From NCBI GenBank assembly GCA_035455245.1, contig DATIFN010000010.1:62001-126000 (forward strand): a stretch of DNA of 64,000 bases, in the 5' to 3' direction. The notes under the pieces are model-generated. The model did not search any database, had not been told where the DNA came from, and was given only the letters and a program-made list of their open reading frames with translations. Of the stretch, positions 45,078 through 53,195 are shown piece by piece (the first letter of the stretch is position 1; each line of letters starts with the position of its first letter). A program made the translations under genes and the position numbers. Origin of the DNA: UBA8516 sp035455245. Lineage in GTDB: Archaea > Thermoproteota > Nitrososphaeria > Nitrososphaerales > Nitrosopumilaceae.

Positions 45078-46217
45078 TTATTGGAGGATTTCACAAAGAG
45101 GGTTGGTTTTTATGGTAATCAGATCTGTGCCCTTACCAGTCTTACTGATTTTTTCATAGTCCAATTTCGAACAGGCTACAACAATAGTAGTTTTATCGCT
45201 GTGAAAGAGATCGAAGGTTGGACTTTGATGTATTTCAACATCTCCAATGTAATCACGCAATTTTATTACAAGGGAATTTAACATATCTACTTTATCACCA
45301 CGCATTTCATATGCATCTTGTGTCCAGACTAGAGCAACCCTTATTCTACTTGCTTTAAGTTCATTTTTTTTCAGAGTAGAACGAATTTCATCTATTAATC
45401 GTTTTACATATCCTTCAATTCCTTTTATGCTTCCATTAACTAAATACATCATGGCACCTGCTCCTTCAAGTGATGTCCCTAGCGACCGCAGGTCATACAA
45501 GCCATTAGTTATGTCATCCAAGAAGAGATTTTTGAACTCGGCAAACATGAGATCATTTCTTGTGTTTTCATCTTGTGCAAATTTGCATACTTCTAGTATA
45601 CTAGAAAAACCAGAAAATTGTGAAAGTATTTTGATTGCATGAAAAAGTTCAGATGAAGAGATGGTTACAAATTTTTTTTCTTTTTTATCAGTTTCAAGTA
45701 GTTTAGCAAGTTTATCATCTGTCTTACCATTAAAAGATCCTATAATTTCTGGTGTTTGGTTTTTAGTTCCAAGCGGATAATAGAAATACGAGATCCCCTT
45801 CCCTACTTCAAGACCGGTTACATGTTCCAAAAGAGATATTGTTTCGTTGTTTCCACCAATTCCTGTAGGAAGGTTGTAAATAACGGATCCTCCTTTCTTT
45901 AGTGCGCTGGTAGCATCTTTGAATTTCGAATGAATTTCCATCTTTATTTCTTGGCCAGTTTTTCGTATCCTTGGTGCAAAGAAGAGATATTCTGAATGAG
46001 ATATTGCCACTTCTATGGGTTCTACACCAAGTAAAGGCTCGTCCTCTTTTAGAGATGCAACGTTTGGATATGTCTTGGCAATTTCTGATTTAAGAGAAAT
46101 TGCCATATGAGCCGATTCATCCACAATAAATACGTCTGCACCTTTAATTGCCATTTGACATGCAATGGAATAGCCCTCCGTGCTAAGACCGTAAACAACA
46201 ACTTTTGTCCCTCCCAA
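45078..46217 (-). CDS. Rossmann-fold dehydrogenase-like protein
   Basis: A 379-residue protein beginning with a nucleotide-binding motif VVVYGLSTEGYSIACQ and a central helical domain like 6-phosphogluconate or UDP-sugar dehydrogenases. I see no catalytic cysteine or other motif of UDP-glucose dehydrogenase, so the family assignment is loose and the activity is unknown. Start TTG. It precedes grpE by 33 nt, so it may be co-transcribed with it in the direction 46217 to 45078 upstream of 45044. Confidence 0.6.
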   Translation of the reverse strand: MGGTKVVVYGLSTEGYSIACQMAIKGADVFIVDESAHMAISLKSEIAKTYPNVASLKEDEPLLGVEPIEVAISHSEYLFFAPRIRKTGQEIKMEIHSKFKDATSALKKGGSVIYNLPTGIGGNNETISLLEHVTGLEVGKGISYFYYPLGTKNQTPEIIGSFNGKTDDKLAKLLETDKKEKKFVTISSSELFHAIKILSQFSGFSSILEVCKFAQDENTRNDLMFAEFKNLFLDDITNGLYDLRSLGTSLEGAGAMMYLVNGSIKGIEGYVKRLIDEIRSTLKKNELKASRIRVALVWTQDAYEMRGDKVDMLNSLVIKLRDYIGDVEIHQSPTFDLFHSDKTTIVVACSKLDYEKISKTGKGTDLITIKTNPLCEILQ

Positions 46218-46282
46218 ATCATTGCAGCTAGGCAGAAGGGCTAAGAAAAACTTTTTCCACCGTAGATTTCTATCAAAAATGT

Positions 46283-47314
46283 TTGAAAATCTGGTTCGAT
46301 ATACTTACTCCAAAACAGCTTTTGTTTTTTGAACCTATGATAAGAAAATTACAAAAAAACAACAAACTGCTTTGTACTTCAAGAAATTATCGGGAAGTAG
46401 TAGAACTTGCCAAAATTAGAGGCATAAATCTAGTATTTGTTGGAAAACATGGTGGATCAGATAAAATCAGTAAATTAAATGCAAGTATTACACGAATGCA
46501 TCTTTTATTATCAAAAGTAAAAAAATTCAATCCTGAATTAACAGTTAGTTTTTGCTCCCCAGAAGCATCAAGGATTGCATATGGTGTTGGTGTTAAGCAT
46601 ATTGCATTTTGTGATTCCCCCCACGCAGAAGCAGTAATGAGGTTATCTTTACCGATCATACAATTTCTCTTAATACCATGGATTATCCCAAAAAAAGAAT
46701 TCACAAAATTTGGTATTTCTGAAGAAAAAATATCTCAGTACAAAGCTATTGATGCATCAGTAATAGTAAAGGAGAGAGCCAAAAACGATTTAAAATATAA
46801 TTCTCTCTTAAAGAAAAGAAAGACCATATTAATAAGACCTGAAGAATCAGAGGCTTCATATATTTTTGATAATGAAAATAGAATTACCAGGATCATTCGA
46901 GAAACCATTAAGGAATTTCCAAATCATAATATTGTTGTTTTGGGTAGATACCTACCACAAATCAGTAAACTTAAACATGAATTTGGAAATAAAGTGATTG
47001 TGTTGAGCAAAGTTGTTGATGGTAAAAGCTTACTTAAATTTGTAGATGTCTTTATCGGATCCGGAGGAACTATGACTGCAGAAGCTGCGTTAATGGGAAT
47101 ACCAACTATATCTTACCATGCAGTACCAAATTATATTGAAAAATATCTTGTAAAAAATGGGTTAGTGAAAAGAGAAGAAAATCCCCAAAAAATTGTTGTG
47201 CTTATAAAAAAGATTTTGAGGACGGATAATAAATTATCTAAAACCAAGGCAAAAAAAATATTAAGTACAATGGAAGATCCTTTTTCAAAGCTTATTGTTC
47301 ATATCAAAACTTAG
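46283..47314 (+). CDS. DUF354 family glycosyltransferase-like protein
   Basis: A 343-residue protein of the DUF354 family, typical of archaea and some bacteria. It starts KIWFDILTPKQLLFFEPM, and the C-terminal FIGSGGTMTAEAALMGIPTIS segment resembles the donor-binding site of GT-B glycosyltransferases such as UDP-GlcNAc 2-epimerases. Function in sugar-nucleotide or lipid metabolism is not proven. The start is TTG. It is divergent from the 46217 gene. Confidence 0.75.
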   Translation: MKIWFDILTPKQLLFFEPMIRKLQKNNKLLCTSRNYREVVELAKIRGINLVFVGKHGGSDKISKLNASITRMHLLLSKVKKFNPELTVSFCSPEASRIAYGVGVKHIAFCDSPHAEAVMRLSLPIIQFLLIPWIIPKKEFTKFGISEEKISQYKAIDASVIVKERAKNDLKYNSLLKKRKTILIRPEESEASYIFDNENRITRIIRETIKEFPNHNIVVLGRYLPQISKLKHEFGNKVIVLSKVVDGKSLLKFVDVFIGSGGTMTAEAALMGIPTISYHAVPNYIEKYLVKNGLVKREENPQKIVVLIKKILRTDNKLSKTKAKKILSTMEDPFSKLIVHIKT

Positions 47315-47417
47315 TCTTTAACCTAATCCAAAATTATTAAAAATTAACTTGGTTGGATCTGAAATGTTTACTGAATAACATTATAAGGGAACTAAAATCA
47401 ACATTCAACGCCCGGGA

Positions 47418-47507
47418 AGCCCGGTAGAGGAACAATCCACCGAGTGTAGCGGTCAAGCATAGGGGCCTTTGGAGCCCTTGACCCCAGTTCGAATCTGGGC
47501 CGGGCTA
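47418..47507 (+). tRNA. tRNA-Gln (anticodon TTG) with a 17-nt non-canonical intron
   Basis: The acceptor AGCCCGG/CCGGGCT, the anticodon stem GGGGC/GCCCT with loop CTTTGGA (anticodon TTG, Gln CAA), and the T-arm CCCAG-TTCGAAT-CTGGG are clear. Only 2 nt should separate acceptor and D-stem, but 19 are present. Removing 17 nt (47428-47444) yields a 73-nt tRNA with U8-A9, D-stem GTGT/GCAT and loop AGCGGTCAA. The intron folds into a bulge-helix-bulge (4-bp CGGT/ACCG, bulges AGA and AGT). The 73-nt mature form keeps discriminator A; a T run follows. Confidence 0.9.
47428..47444 (+). other. 17-nt non-canonical intron in the D-arm of tRNA-Gln
   Basis: A bulge-helix-bulge is drawn by pairing CGGT (47422-47425) to ACCG (47439-47442), with GGA/TCC (47429-47431 and 47436-47438) and a 4-nt loop inside. 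Bulges AGA (47426-47428) and AGT (47443-47445) would each be cut after AG. The outer helix is weak. Because the splice ends share a G, the same mature tRNA results from a one-base-shifted cut. Confidence 0.75.
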
Positions 47508-47520
47508 TTTTTTATAAAAA

Positions 47521-47757
47521 TTAAAGAAAAGGAGTTTTAGGCATCATATCAAAATGTGGCAAAAGTGAGATTCCAATCAATATTGGAACCACAAAAATTG
47601 CAATTGAAATTGCGGTGAGAATAATTCCAAGAAATAAACAATTTTTTGCTTTACGCGGATCATCATCTTTGATAATGAAATAAGCTATAACGCCACCAAT
47701 AACACTAAAAAAAATAGGCAAAAGAAACCATAAACTACTCCGTCTTTTAACCTCCAT
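47521..47757 (-). CDS. small two-helix membrane protein
   Basis: A 78-residue protein with two membrane helices (about residues 9-29 and 38-64) joined by a charged loop (KDDDPRKAKN). No family assignment. It lies 13 nt after the tRNA-Gln T run, facing it. Function unknown. Confidence 0.55.
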   Translation of the reverse strand: MEVKRRSSLWFLLPIFFSVIGGVIAYFIIKDDDPRKAKNCLFLGIILTAISIAIFVVPILIGISLLPHFDMMPKTPFL

Positions 47758-47800
47758 AACTGATTTATCAGTAGTATTGAATTTAATAAAGTTGTATCAT

Positions 47801-47872
47801 CTAAGGTTCAAGTTTTGTAAGAAGTTCTGTTTCCATATATGACAATAAAACTTGTTTTAATACCTGCTCCAT
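47801..47872 (-). CDS. possible 23-residue micropeptide
   Basis: An ATG-to-TAG frame encoding MEQVLKQVLLSYMETELLTK and three more residues, with a TATA-like stretch about 20-25 nt upstream. It has an amphipathic helical pattern. The frame is short and may be accidental; the same AT-rich stretch may instead belong to the RPA promoter. Confidence 0.25.
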   Translation of the reverse strand: MEQVLKQVLLSYMETELLTKLEP

Positions 47873-47919
47873 TTACCTAGTGAAATTTTTATTAATGCAT
47901 GTTTCTATTTTAGAGTGTC

Positions 47920-49317
47920 TTGTCAGAATTTGAATCATTACTAAACAAGCTTTTGGAACAAAAACCAGAGCTATCCCGATCAGATATACAACAGATGATT
48001 AACAAGAAAAAAGAAAAGATCGGCGCTGGTTATTTGACAGATCAAGGTGCTCTGTTTCTTATAGCGGCTGATCTGGGAACATCATTAAATGAACAGTTGA
48101 AAGTCGAGATGGGTCTCAAAGATCTATACATAGGAGCAAAAGAAATTACCTTAGAAACTAGGGTGATGAATATTTATCCAGCAAAACAATTTTCACGTAA
48201 AGACGGTTCACAATTTCTCCTACGCAATATGACTGTATATGACTCAGATTCTAGAGCCAAGGTAAAGTTGTGGGATGAAAAGGCAAACTTGCCAGGAATT
48301 GAAAATCTAAAACCAGGTGATCTCGTAAAGATAATCAAGGCTTACGTAAAGTCAGATATGACAGGAACACCGATAATTAATGTTGGCTCAGGTTCAAATC
48401 TTGAAACATGTGATATTAAAAGCAAAATTCCGTTACTTGATTCCATTACCGAAGATGTTAGTGAAGTAAAGGAGAATCAACAAAATCTTGTAATTTCTGG
48501 AATTTTGGATGGAGATATCAGAATGACTGAATTCACAAATTTCAAAGGTCAACCTGGCAAGGCGCTTCACTTGCGACTAAAGGGAAAGGATGGCACCATT
48601 ACAAGAGTTGTTTTATGGAATGCAGATGAAAAATCAATTCCAAAAACAATTACCGTTGGTGCAAAAACAAGATTGATTGGTGTAAGAACGAAAAAAGGTC
48701 AACAAGGATTAGAGTTACACGGTGATGAAGGCACGGTTATTGAAATAGAAGGCGCAGATGAAGTGAAGCCAATAGCAGTCAGAATTTTATCGTTGGTGAA
48801 AAATGATTCTGGTAACAGCTTAATGTTGGTCACTGATCAGAATAAGAAATTTTTAAACATTACCGATTTAGTTGGTGTAATAAAAGATTTCAAAGTTGAA
48901 GACACCATAGAAATAGTTCCATCAAAAATGTATGGAAGCTCTGTAACATTAGCAAGTGACTCATTTGTTAGAAAGATTGATGACGAAAAAATTCCTACAG
49001 TGTCAAAGCTTAGAACAAAAATTCGTGATCTGAAACCAAGTGACGGTACATATTGTATCGAAGCAATAGTACTGAAAATGCCAGAAAGACGAGAAATCCA
49101 GACAAAGAGTGGAGAAACAGTGTCTTTGTCGGAAATGTTTATTGAAGATGAGACAGGACAGATTTGGCTTAAGGGATGGAGAAACCAAGCTAGGATTCTA
49201 GATCAGTTTTCTCAGGGCGAGATTATTACTGTAATAGGTGTGACTGCAAAAGCCGGTCTTGAGGGCAAAATTGAATTATTTTTGACCCCATTTTCCCACA
49301 TCATAAAGAAGAATTAA
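47920..49317 (+). CDS. rpa1: RPA-like single-stranded DNA-binding protein
   Basis: A 465-residue protein with an N-terminal helical region and at least three OB-fold repeats (about 70-170, 180-280 and 360-460), e.g. VKLWDEKANL, TRVVLWNADEKS and IWLKGWRNQA strands. No zinc finger is seen. It should coat ssDNA in replication and repair, in line with the neighbouring Lhr helicase and RadB-like genes. Start TTG. Its stop overlaps the helicase stop by 4 nt. Confidence 0.88.
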   Translation: MSEFESLLNKLLEQKPELSRSDIQQMINKKKEKIGAGYLTDQGALFLIAADLGTSLNEQLKVEMGLKDLYIGAKEITLETRVMNIYPAKQFSRKDGSQFLLRNMTVYDSDSRAKVKLWDEKANLPGIENLKPGDLVKIIKAYVKSDMTGTPIINVGSGSNLETCDIKSKIPLLDSITEDVSEVKENQQNLVISGILDGDIRMTEFTNFKGQPGKALHLRLKGKDGTITRVVLWNADEKSIPKTITVGAKTRLIGVRTKKGQQGLELHGDEGTVIEIEGADEVKPIAVRILSLVKNDSGNSLMLVTDQNKKFLNITDLVGVIKDFKVEDTIEIVPSKMYGSSVTLASDSFVRKIDDEKIPTVSKLRTKIRDLKPSDGTYCIEAIVLKMPERREIQTKSGETVSLSEMFIEDETGQIWLKGWRNQARILDQFSQGEIITVIGVTAKAGLEGKIELFLTPFSHIIKKN

Positions 49318-52073
49318 GAGTCCCAGAAACCGCGAGTTGTTACGTATTGTCTTTCTGCTTCATAGATTTGTTTGTAAAGTTCTTCTTCTCCTATCATGTT
49401 TCGGAGAATTCTTGCTCCTGTGTCTGCTCCAACACCATATCCTGAAAGAACGATAAGAGCCGTTTTACCAAAGTTTTCTAAAAGGGAAGAGATCTTCCAT
49501 GCTCTTGAAAATTTATGGTTTTCCTCCGTTGTAAGTTTTTTTCCAGTGTGTTTTTTCTGCACTATTTTTGCCAGATCATAATCAGAATAATATGTAGCCG
49601 TGATCTGATGAGATTTACAATAATGACATGAAAGCGGTTTACTCACTTCCCTGGTTTCTACAACTCTTTCCCATTTTCCACATCTAACACAAATCAACCT
49701 GTGTTTGGTTTTCAAAAGTCTTGTTTTAACCAATTCCAATATTCCTTTGTCCGTGTTTGCTGGAGATGCATAATATTTTGTAGTATGATCTAGAATAGAC
49801 TCTGCAAGTTTAGAGAAATTTTCCACCTCAACCCACTTTATTTGAATTTCATTAGATCGAATTTTTTCCAGTAGCATTCCAGTGTTTTCCAAATCATATT
49901 TGTCATGGAATAATTCACGTAAAACTTCTTTTGCAAGTGGGGTTTTTGAATATTTTTCGTAGATAAACCTTGCAGATTTTCTGTCATAAACTGCTTCTCT
50001 TCCTACGATGCCGAATTTTTTAGATACACACCAAGTCCTCCAGTTGATGTTATGTGTTCCTGTAAGAGAGGCACTAACAATTGGTGCTAGATCATATACT
50101 TCCTTTAACGTATCCAATACCTGTTTTTCTTGTATTCTGCCATTAGAGGACATAATTATTCTATAGGCGTCAGATCTTGAATCTATAAGATATCCTGTCT
50201 TTGCTGAGATCATAGTAGAAAGCAACATAGAAAGTGTAGAATTTATCTTAGTTCCAAAACAAGAATGAATTACTACTGTGTTTCTAACCTTTAGTGACTC
50301 TATTACGATGGTTTTTTCATTTGGAAGGGGATCTAGTTTTAGATTTTTGATTAGTTTGTTTGAAACTAAAAGAGAGCTTTCCTGCACTTTTGTTCTAAAA
50401 ATACCAACCTTACTTGCCGTTGTATAATCGACAGGAATGTTTTCACCCTCCCAAAATGGTACATTTATTCCTGCTGATTGGATTGGTTCAACATTAATTT
50501 TTAGCGAAGTGTCGTCAATGTTTAGTATTCTCCATTGCATTCCTCTCAGGACAAAAACATTACCAGGATCACCATAATCACCTACAAATCTTTGATCTAA
50601 ACTTCCAATGATTTTTTTACTCGCAGTGTCAAAGACCTTAAATTTTAAAATATCGGGAATTGTAGATAGATTTTCAAAAAAATATCTAAATGCTCTACCT
50701 TTTTTCCCAAAGCTCATTTCTTCCTTATCAAAAAATAGAATTGAGTTGTTATGTAATATTTCAAGGACGCTAAAAAGATCCTCTATTGTTATATTTCTGA
50801 AGGAGTATGCTTGTTTTATTATTTTGAAAGCAAGATCCACTGGAACATTGCCAAGTTGCATTGATAATCCAACTAAATGATGTGCAAGTACGTCTAATGC
50901 CCCTTCATGGATTACCTGATCCTCGATTGATTTCTCTCTAACTCTTTCAAGTATTGCATAAGTTTCAAATTCATCGTCAGGATTGTTGGTTATAATTAGA
51001 CCCTTTGCAGAAGAATCCCTATTGTGTTTGCTTCGGCCTATTCTTTGTATCAGTTTGGATACTTGCCTTGGTGAACCATAATGGATTACAAGTTCAACAG
51101 AACCGATGTCAAGTCCAAGTTCAAGTGAGGAGGTACATACTATAATCCCCGGCCTTCCTTGTCTTAGTGTCTCCTCTGTTTCTTCTCTTACTTCTTGTGA
51201 AAGAGAACCATGATGTAACTCGACTCTTAACGCAGTCTTTTCATGTAATAATGATGCAAGGTATTCTGATTCTCCACGTGTGTTTGTAAAAAGCAAAACG
51301 GGAGAGTTTGGATGATTCTTTGTTACATACTCAATTATGTAATCTACTACATCAGATATTGTTCCATCAATGTATTTTACTTCTACATCATATTTTCGTA
51401 TAGAATTATCTTGAATTATTCTACATTTTCTTTTTGTTCCAACTACAAATTTGGCAGATTCATCAATGTTACCCACTGTTGCAGATAGACCCACCCTAGT
51501 CAATTCTTGTTTTGAATTAAATTGTAGTCTTTCCAAACTTAATGAAAGTTGTGAACCTCGTTCATTTCCTAATAATTCATGAACTTCATCAATTATTATC
51601 CATTCTAGTTCTGAAAGTGCATCAAGTATCTTTTTCTGTGTGAGTAAAATCAGAAGAGTTTCAGGAGTAGTTATAAGAATATCTGGCGGGGATTCTGTAA
51701 TTTTTTTTCGTACTGATTGTGTAGTGTCCCCGTGACGAATTTGAATTGAAAGGTGTTCATTATCGGCATATTTTATAATTCTTCTAAAGACATCACGATT
51801 TAATGCCCTTAGTGGTGTTATGTACAACGCCTTTATTTTTCCAGGTTTTTTGGATTTAGATAGACGCGCAAAAATTGGAATAACAGCTGTCTCTGTTTTG
51901 CCTGAACCAGTGGGTGCAATTACAAGTGAATCAATTTTTTGAAAAATTATAGGAACTGCTTTTTTTTGGATGTATGTGAGGTTTTTAAAACCAAGGGAAT
52001 GAAACTTGGCTTCAAGTTCAGATTCAGGAAGTAGGTTCTGGGTTTTGTCTTGTTCTAGATCGTTCGTATACCA
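49314..52073 (-). CDS. lhr: Lhr-family ATP-dependent DNA helicase (start codon unresolved)
   Basis: A superfamily 2 helicase. The frame upstream of the TTG at 51827 continues for 82 codons and holds NLTYIQKKAVPIIF and Walker A PTGSGKTETAV, so a start at 51827 would remove the P-loop. Further motifs are IIDEVHEL (DEVH), SATV, and HHGSLS and QRIGRSKHNRDS in domain 2; the C-terminal CVRCGKWERV...CHYCKSHQ is zinc-binding. The open frame begins after the TAA at 52074-52076 and contains no ATG, GTG or TTG before the P-loop. Its 5' end overlaps the 52024-52143 micro-ORF in the +1 frame. Coordinates give the open-frame limit, not a proven start. Confidence 0.82.
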   Translation of the reverse strand, partial: WYTNDLEQDKTQNLLPESELEAKFHSLGFKNLTYIQKKAVPIIFQKIDSLVIAPTGSGKTETAVIPIFARLSKSKKPGKIKALYITPLRALNRDVFRRIIKYADNEHLSIQIRHGDTTQSVRKKITESPPDILITTPETLLILLTQKKILDALSELEWIIIDEVHELLGNERGSQLSLSLERLQFNSKQELTRVGLSATVGNIDESAKFVVGTKRKCRIIQDNSIRKYDVEVKYIDGTISDVVDYIIEYVTKNHPNSPVLLFTNTRGESEYLASLLHEKTALRVELHHGSLSQEVREETEETLRQGRPGIIVCTSSLELGLDIGSVELVIHYGSPRQVSKLIQRIGRSKHNRDSSAKGLIITNNPDDEFETYAILERVREKSIEDQVIHEGALDVLAHHLVGLSMQLGNVPVDLAFKIIKQAYSFRNITIEDLFSVLEILHNNSILFFDKEEMSFGKKGRAFRYFFENLSTIPDILKFKVFDTASKKIIGSLDQRFVGDYGDPGNVFVLRGMQWRILNIDDTSLKINVEPIQSAGINVPFWEGENIPVDYTTASKVGIFRTKVQESSLLVSNKLIKNLKLDPLPNEKTIVIESLKVRNTVVIHSCFGTKINSTLSMLLSTMISAKTGYLIDSRSDAYRIIMSSNGRIQEKQVLDTLKEVYDLAPIVSASLTGTHNINWRTWCVSKKFGIVGREAVYDRKSARFIYEKYSKTPLAKEVLRELFHDKYDLENTGMLLEKIRSNEIQIKWVEVENFSKLAESILDHTTKYYASPANTDKGILELVKTRLLKTKHRLICVRCGKWERVVETREVSKPLSCHYCKSHQITATYYSDYDLAKIVQKKHTGKKLTTEENHKFSRAWKISSLLENFGKTALIVLSGYGVGADTGARILRNMIGEEELYKQIYEAERQYVTTRGFWDS

Positions 52074-52143
52074 TTACCCCAAAAAGGCCTATTCCAAAAA
52101 TAATTACTGTAATTATTGGGATATAATCAAAAATATCTGCCAT
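52024..52143 (-). CDS. 39-residue single-pass membrane microprotein
   Basis: A frame starting MADIFDYIPIITVIIFGIGL and continuing with FGVMVYERSRTRQ, ending TGA. It has one membrane helix (about residues 8-26) then a basic, Pro-rich tail. ATG 52143 is about 26 nt after a TATA box (52166-52173), so it should be the first protein made from this transcript. It overlaps the Lhr frame by 50 nt. Too short for standard gene finders; the membrane pattern and promoter support it. Confidence 0.6.
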   Translation of the reverse strand: MADIFDYIPIITVIIFGIGLFGVMVYERSRTRQNPEPTS

Positions 52144-52165
52144 GGATTTGTTAAAGTTCACAGTG

Positions 52166-52173
52166 ATAAATAG
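52166..52173 (-). promoter_or_regulatory. TATA box of the microprotein/Lhr unit
   Basis: CTATTTAT on the minus strand, about 26 nt before ATG 52143. It falls next to the RadB-like stop at 52175. Confidence 0.5.
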
Positions 52174-52174
52174 C

Positions 52175-52834
52175 TTAAGGTGATTCCACTAGTCCTGTTG
52201 GTGTAATAATGTAATGAATTTCTTTCTTATAACCAAAAGATGGAAAAATTTGTGCAAGGTATTTGTGATTGATTTTAGTAAGATGAATTTTTTGATGGGT
52301 GTACATGCTTATTGATCTATCAAGATTTTCTCTTTCTACATCATTTGACTTTCTAACTATGTTCGTTACAACAATTGGAATTTTTTTCTTTAGAGCAATA
52401 AATGTAAGACTATGCATATATTTCATGAAAGTAATATGTTTTTCCAATAAATTAGATTCTTTTGAATATTCGAATGAAAACAGATCTGTAACATTGTCGA
52501 TTACAACAAGCCCAAGGTTTTTAATTTCAGATATTTTTTCAAGATATCCTATCTGTTCTGAAATATTTGTTATTCTACCTACTCTAACTTGATCAAGCAG
52601 TTTTGCATCCATGTTTTTTGTTTTGATGAGGGCAAGTAATCTTTCTGGTCTAAACCCACCAGTAGTATCTTGGTAGAGTACATCTGCATTATTTCTAAGT
52701 GCGTTAACGCATATCTGTAGTGCAAGTTGCGTTTTCCCTGTGGAACTTGCACCAAAAATATCTGTTATAATCCCATTCAATATACCCCCACCTAGCAGAT
52801 CATCCAGTTTTTGAATGCCGGTTTGAATCATCAA
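52175..52834 (-). CDS. RadB-like RecA-family ATPase
   Basis: A 219-residue RecA-core protein. Walker A is GASSTGKTQ (about 29-37), Walker B LGLVVIDNVTDL, with the L2 region following. It lacks the N-terminal HhH domain of RadA, and its length matches archaeal RadB, a RadA paralogue that modulates recombination. The start could be either of the first two Met codons. The radB-lhr-rpa cluster suggests DNA repair. Confidence 0.82.
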   Translation of the reverse strand: MMIQTGIQKLDDLLGGGILNGIITDIFGASSTGKTQLALQICVNALRNNADVLYQDTTGGFRPERLLALIKTKNMDAKLLDQVRVGRITNISEQIGYLEKISEIKNLGLVVIDNVTDLFSFEYSKESNLLEKHITFMKYMHSLTFIALKKKIPIVVTNIVRKSNDVERENLDRSISMYTHQKIHLTKINHKYLAQIFPSFGYKKEIHYIITPTGLVESP

Positions 52835-52880
52835 TTCTTTAGATTACATCAGAAGTTAAAGAATATTAGATCCGAATCAC

Positions 52881-52906
52881 GATCGGGAAGGCTTTTATTC
52901 CCGATC
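52881..52906. promoter_or_regulatory. perfect palindrome in the radB/Sm divergent region
   Basis: Arms GATCGGGAA (52881-52889) and TTCCCGATC (52898-52906) are perfect 9-bp inverted repeats around an 8-nt AT-rich GCTTTTAT core. The core could be the TATA box of the Sm gene, whose TTG is 30 nt past the palindrome. The site therefore looks like a dimer-binding operator, or an RNA hairpin in the leader. It is between divergent genes, so it is not a terminator. Confidence 0.45.
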
Positions 52907-52935
52907 TCAGGCAGTGCTTCACAAGTGATTTATGT

Positions 52936-53178
52936 TTGTCGCAGTCGCCACCAAAAAGACCACTAACTACATTACAAAAAGGCATCAATAAGAAAGTCAC
53001 AGTAAGGCTGAAAAACGAAGTAGAATACAAAGGAAAAATGAATAACGTAGATTCATACATGAACTTGATAATGACCGATGCAGAAGAAGTTAGCAATGGA
53101 AAAGTTATTGCAAATTATGGTCGAGTGATAGTAAGAGGAAATAATGTTCTTTTCATTAAACTTGAAAATGAACTATAA
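52936..53178 (+). CDS. Sm-like archaeal protein (SmAP/LSm)
   Basis: An 80-residue Sm-fold protein. Sm1 is VRLKNEVEYKGKMNNVDSYMN; Sm2 is GRVIVRGNNVLFI. These oligomerise to rings that bind U-rich RNA. Start TTG; ATG 52931 is out of frame. The stop is 17 nt before metK, so they may be co-transcribed. Confidence 0.9.
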   Translation: MSQSPPKRPLTTLQKGINKKVTVRLKNEVEYKGKMNNVDSYMNLIMTDAEEVSNGKVIANYGRVIVRGNNVLFIKLENEL

Positions 53179-53195
53179 CTGAAAAGGTTTTAAAA

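Noticed and set aside
51828..52073. Frameshift in the poly-A tract (8 A) of the Lhr gene
   Set aside because: The frame on both sides is the same and encodes matching helicase residues, so no shift is needed there.
52881..52906. Palindrome as a transcription terminator
   Set aside because: Lies between divergent starts and has no T run.
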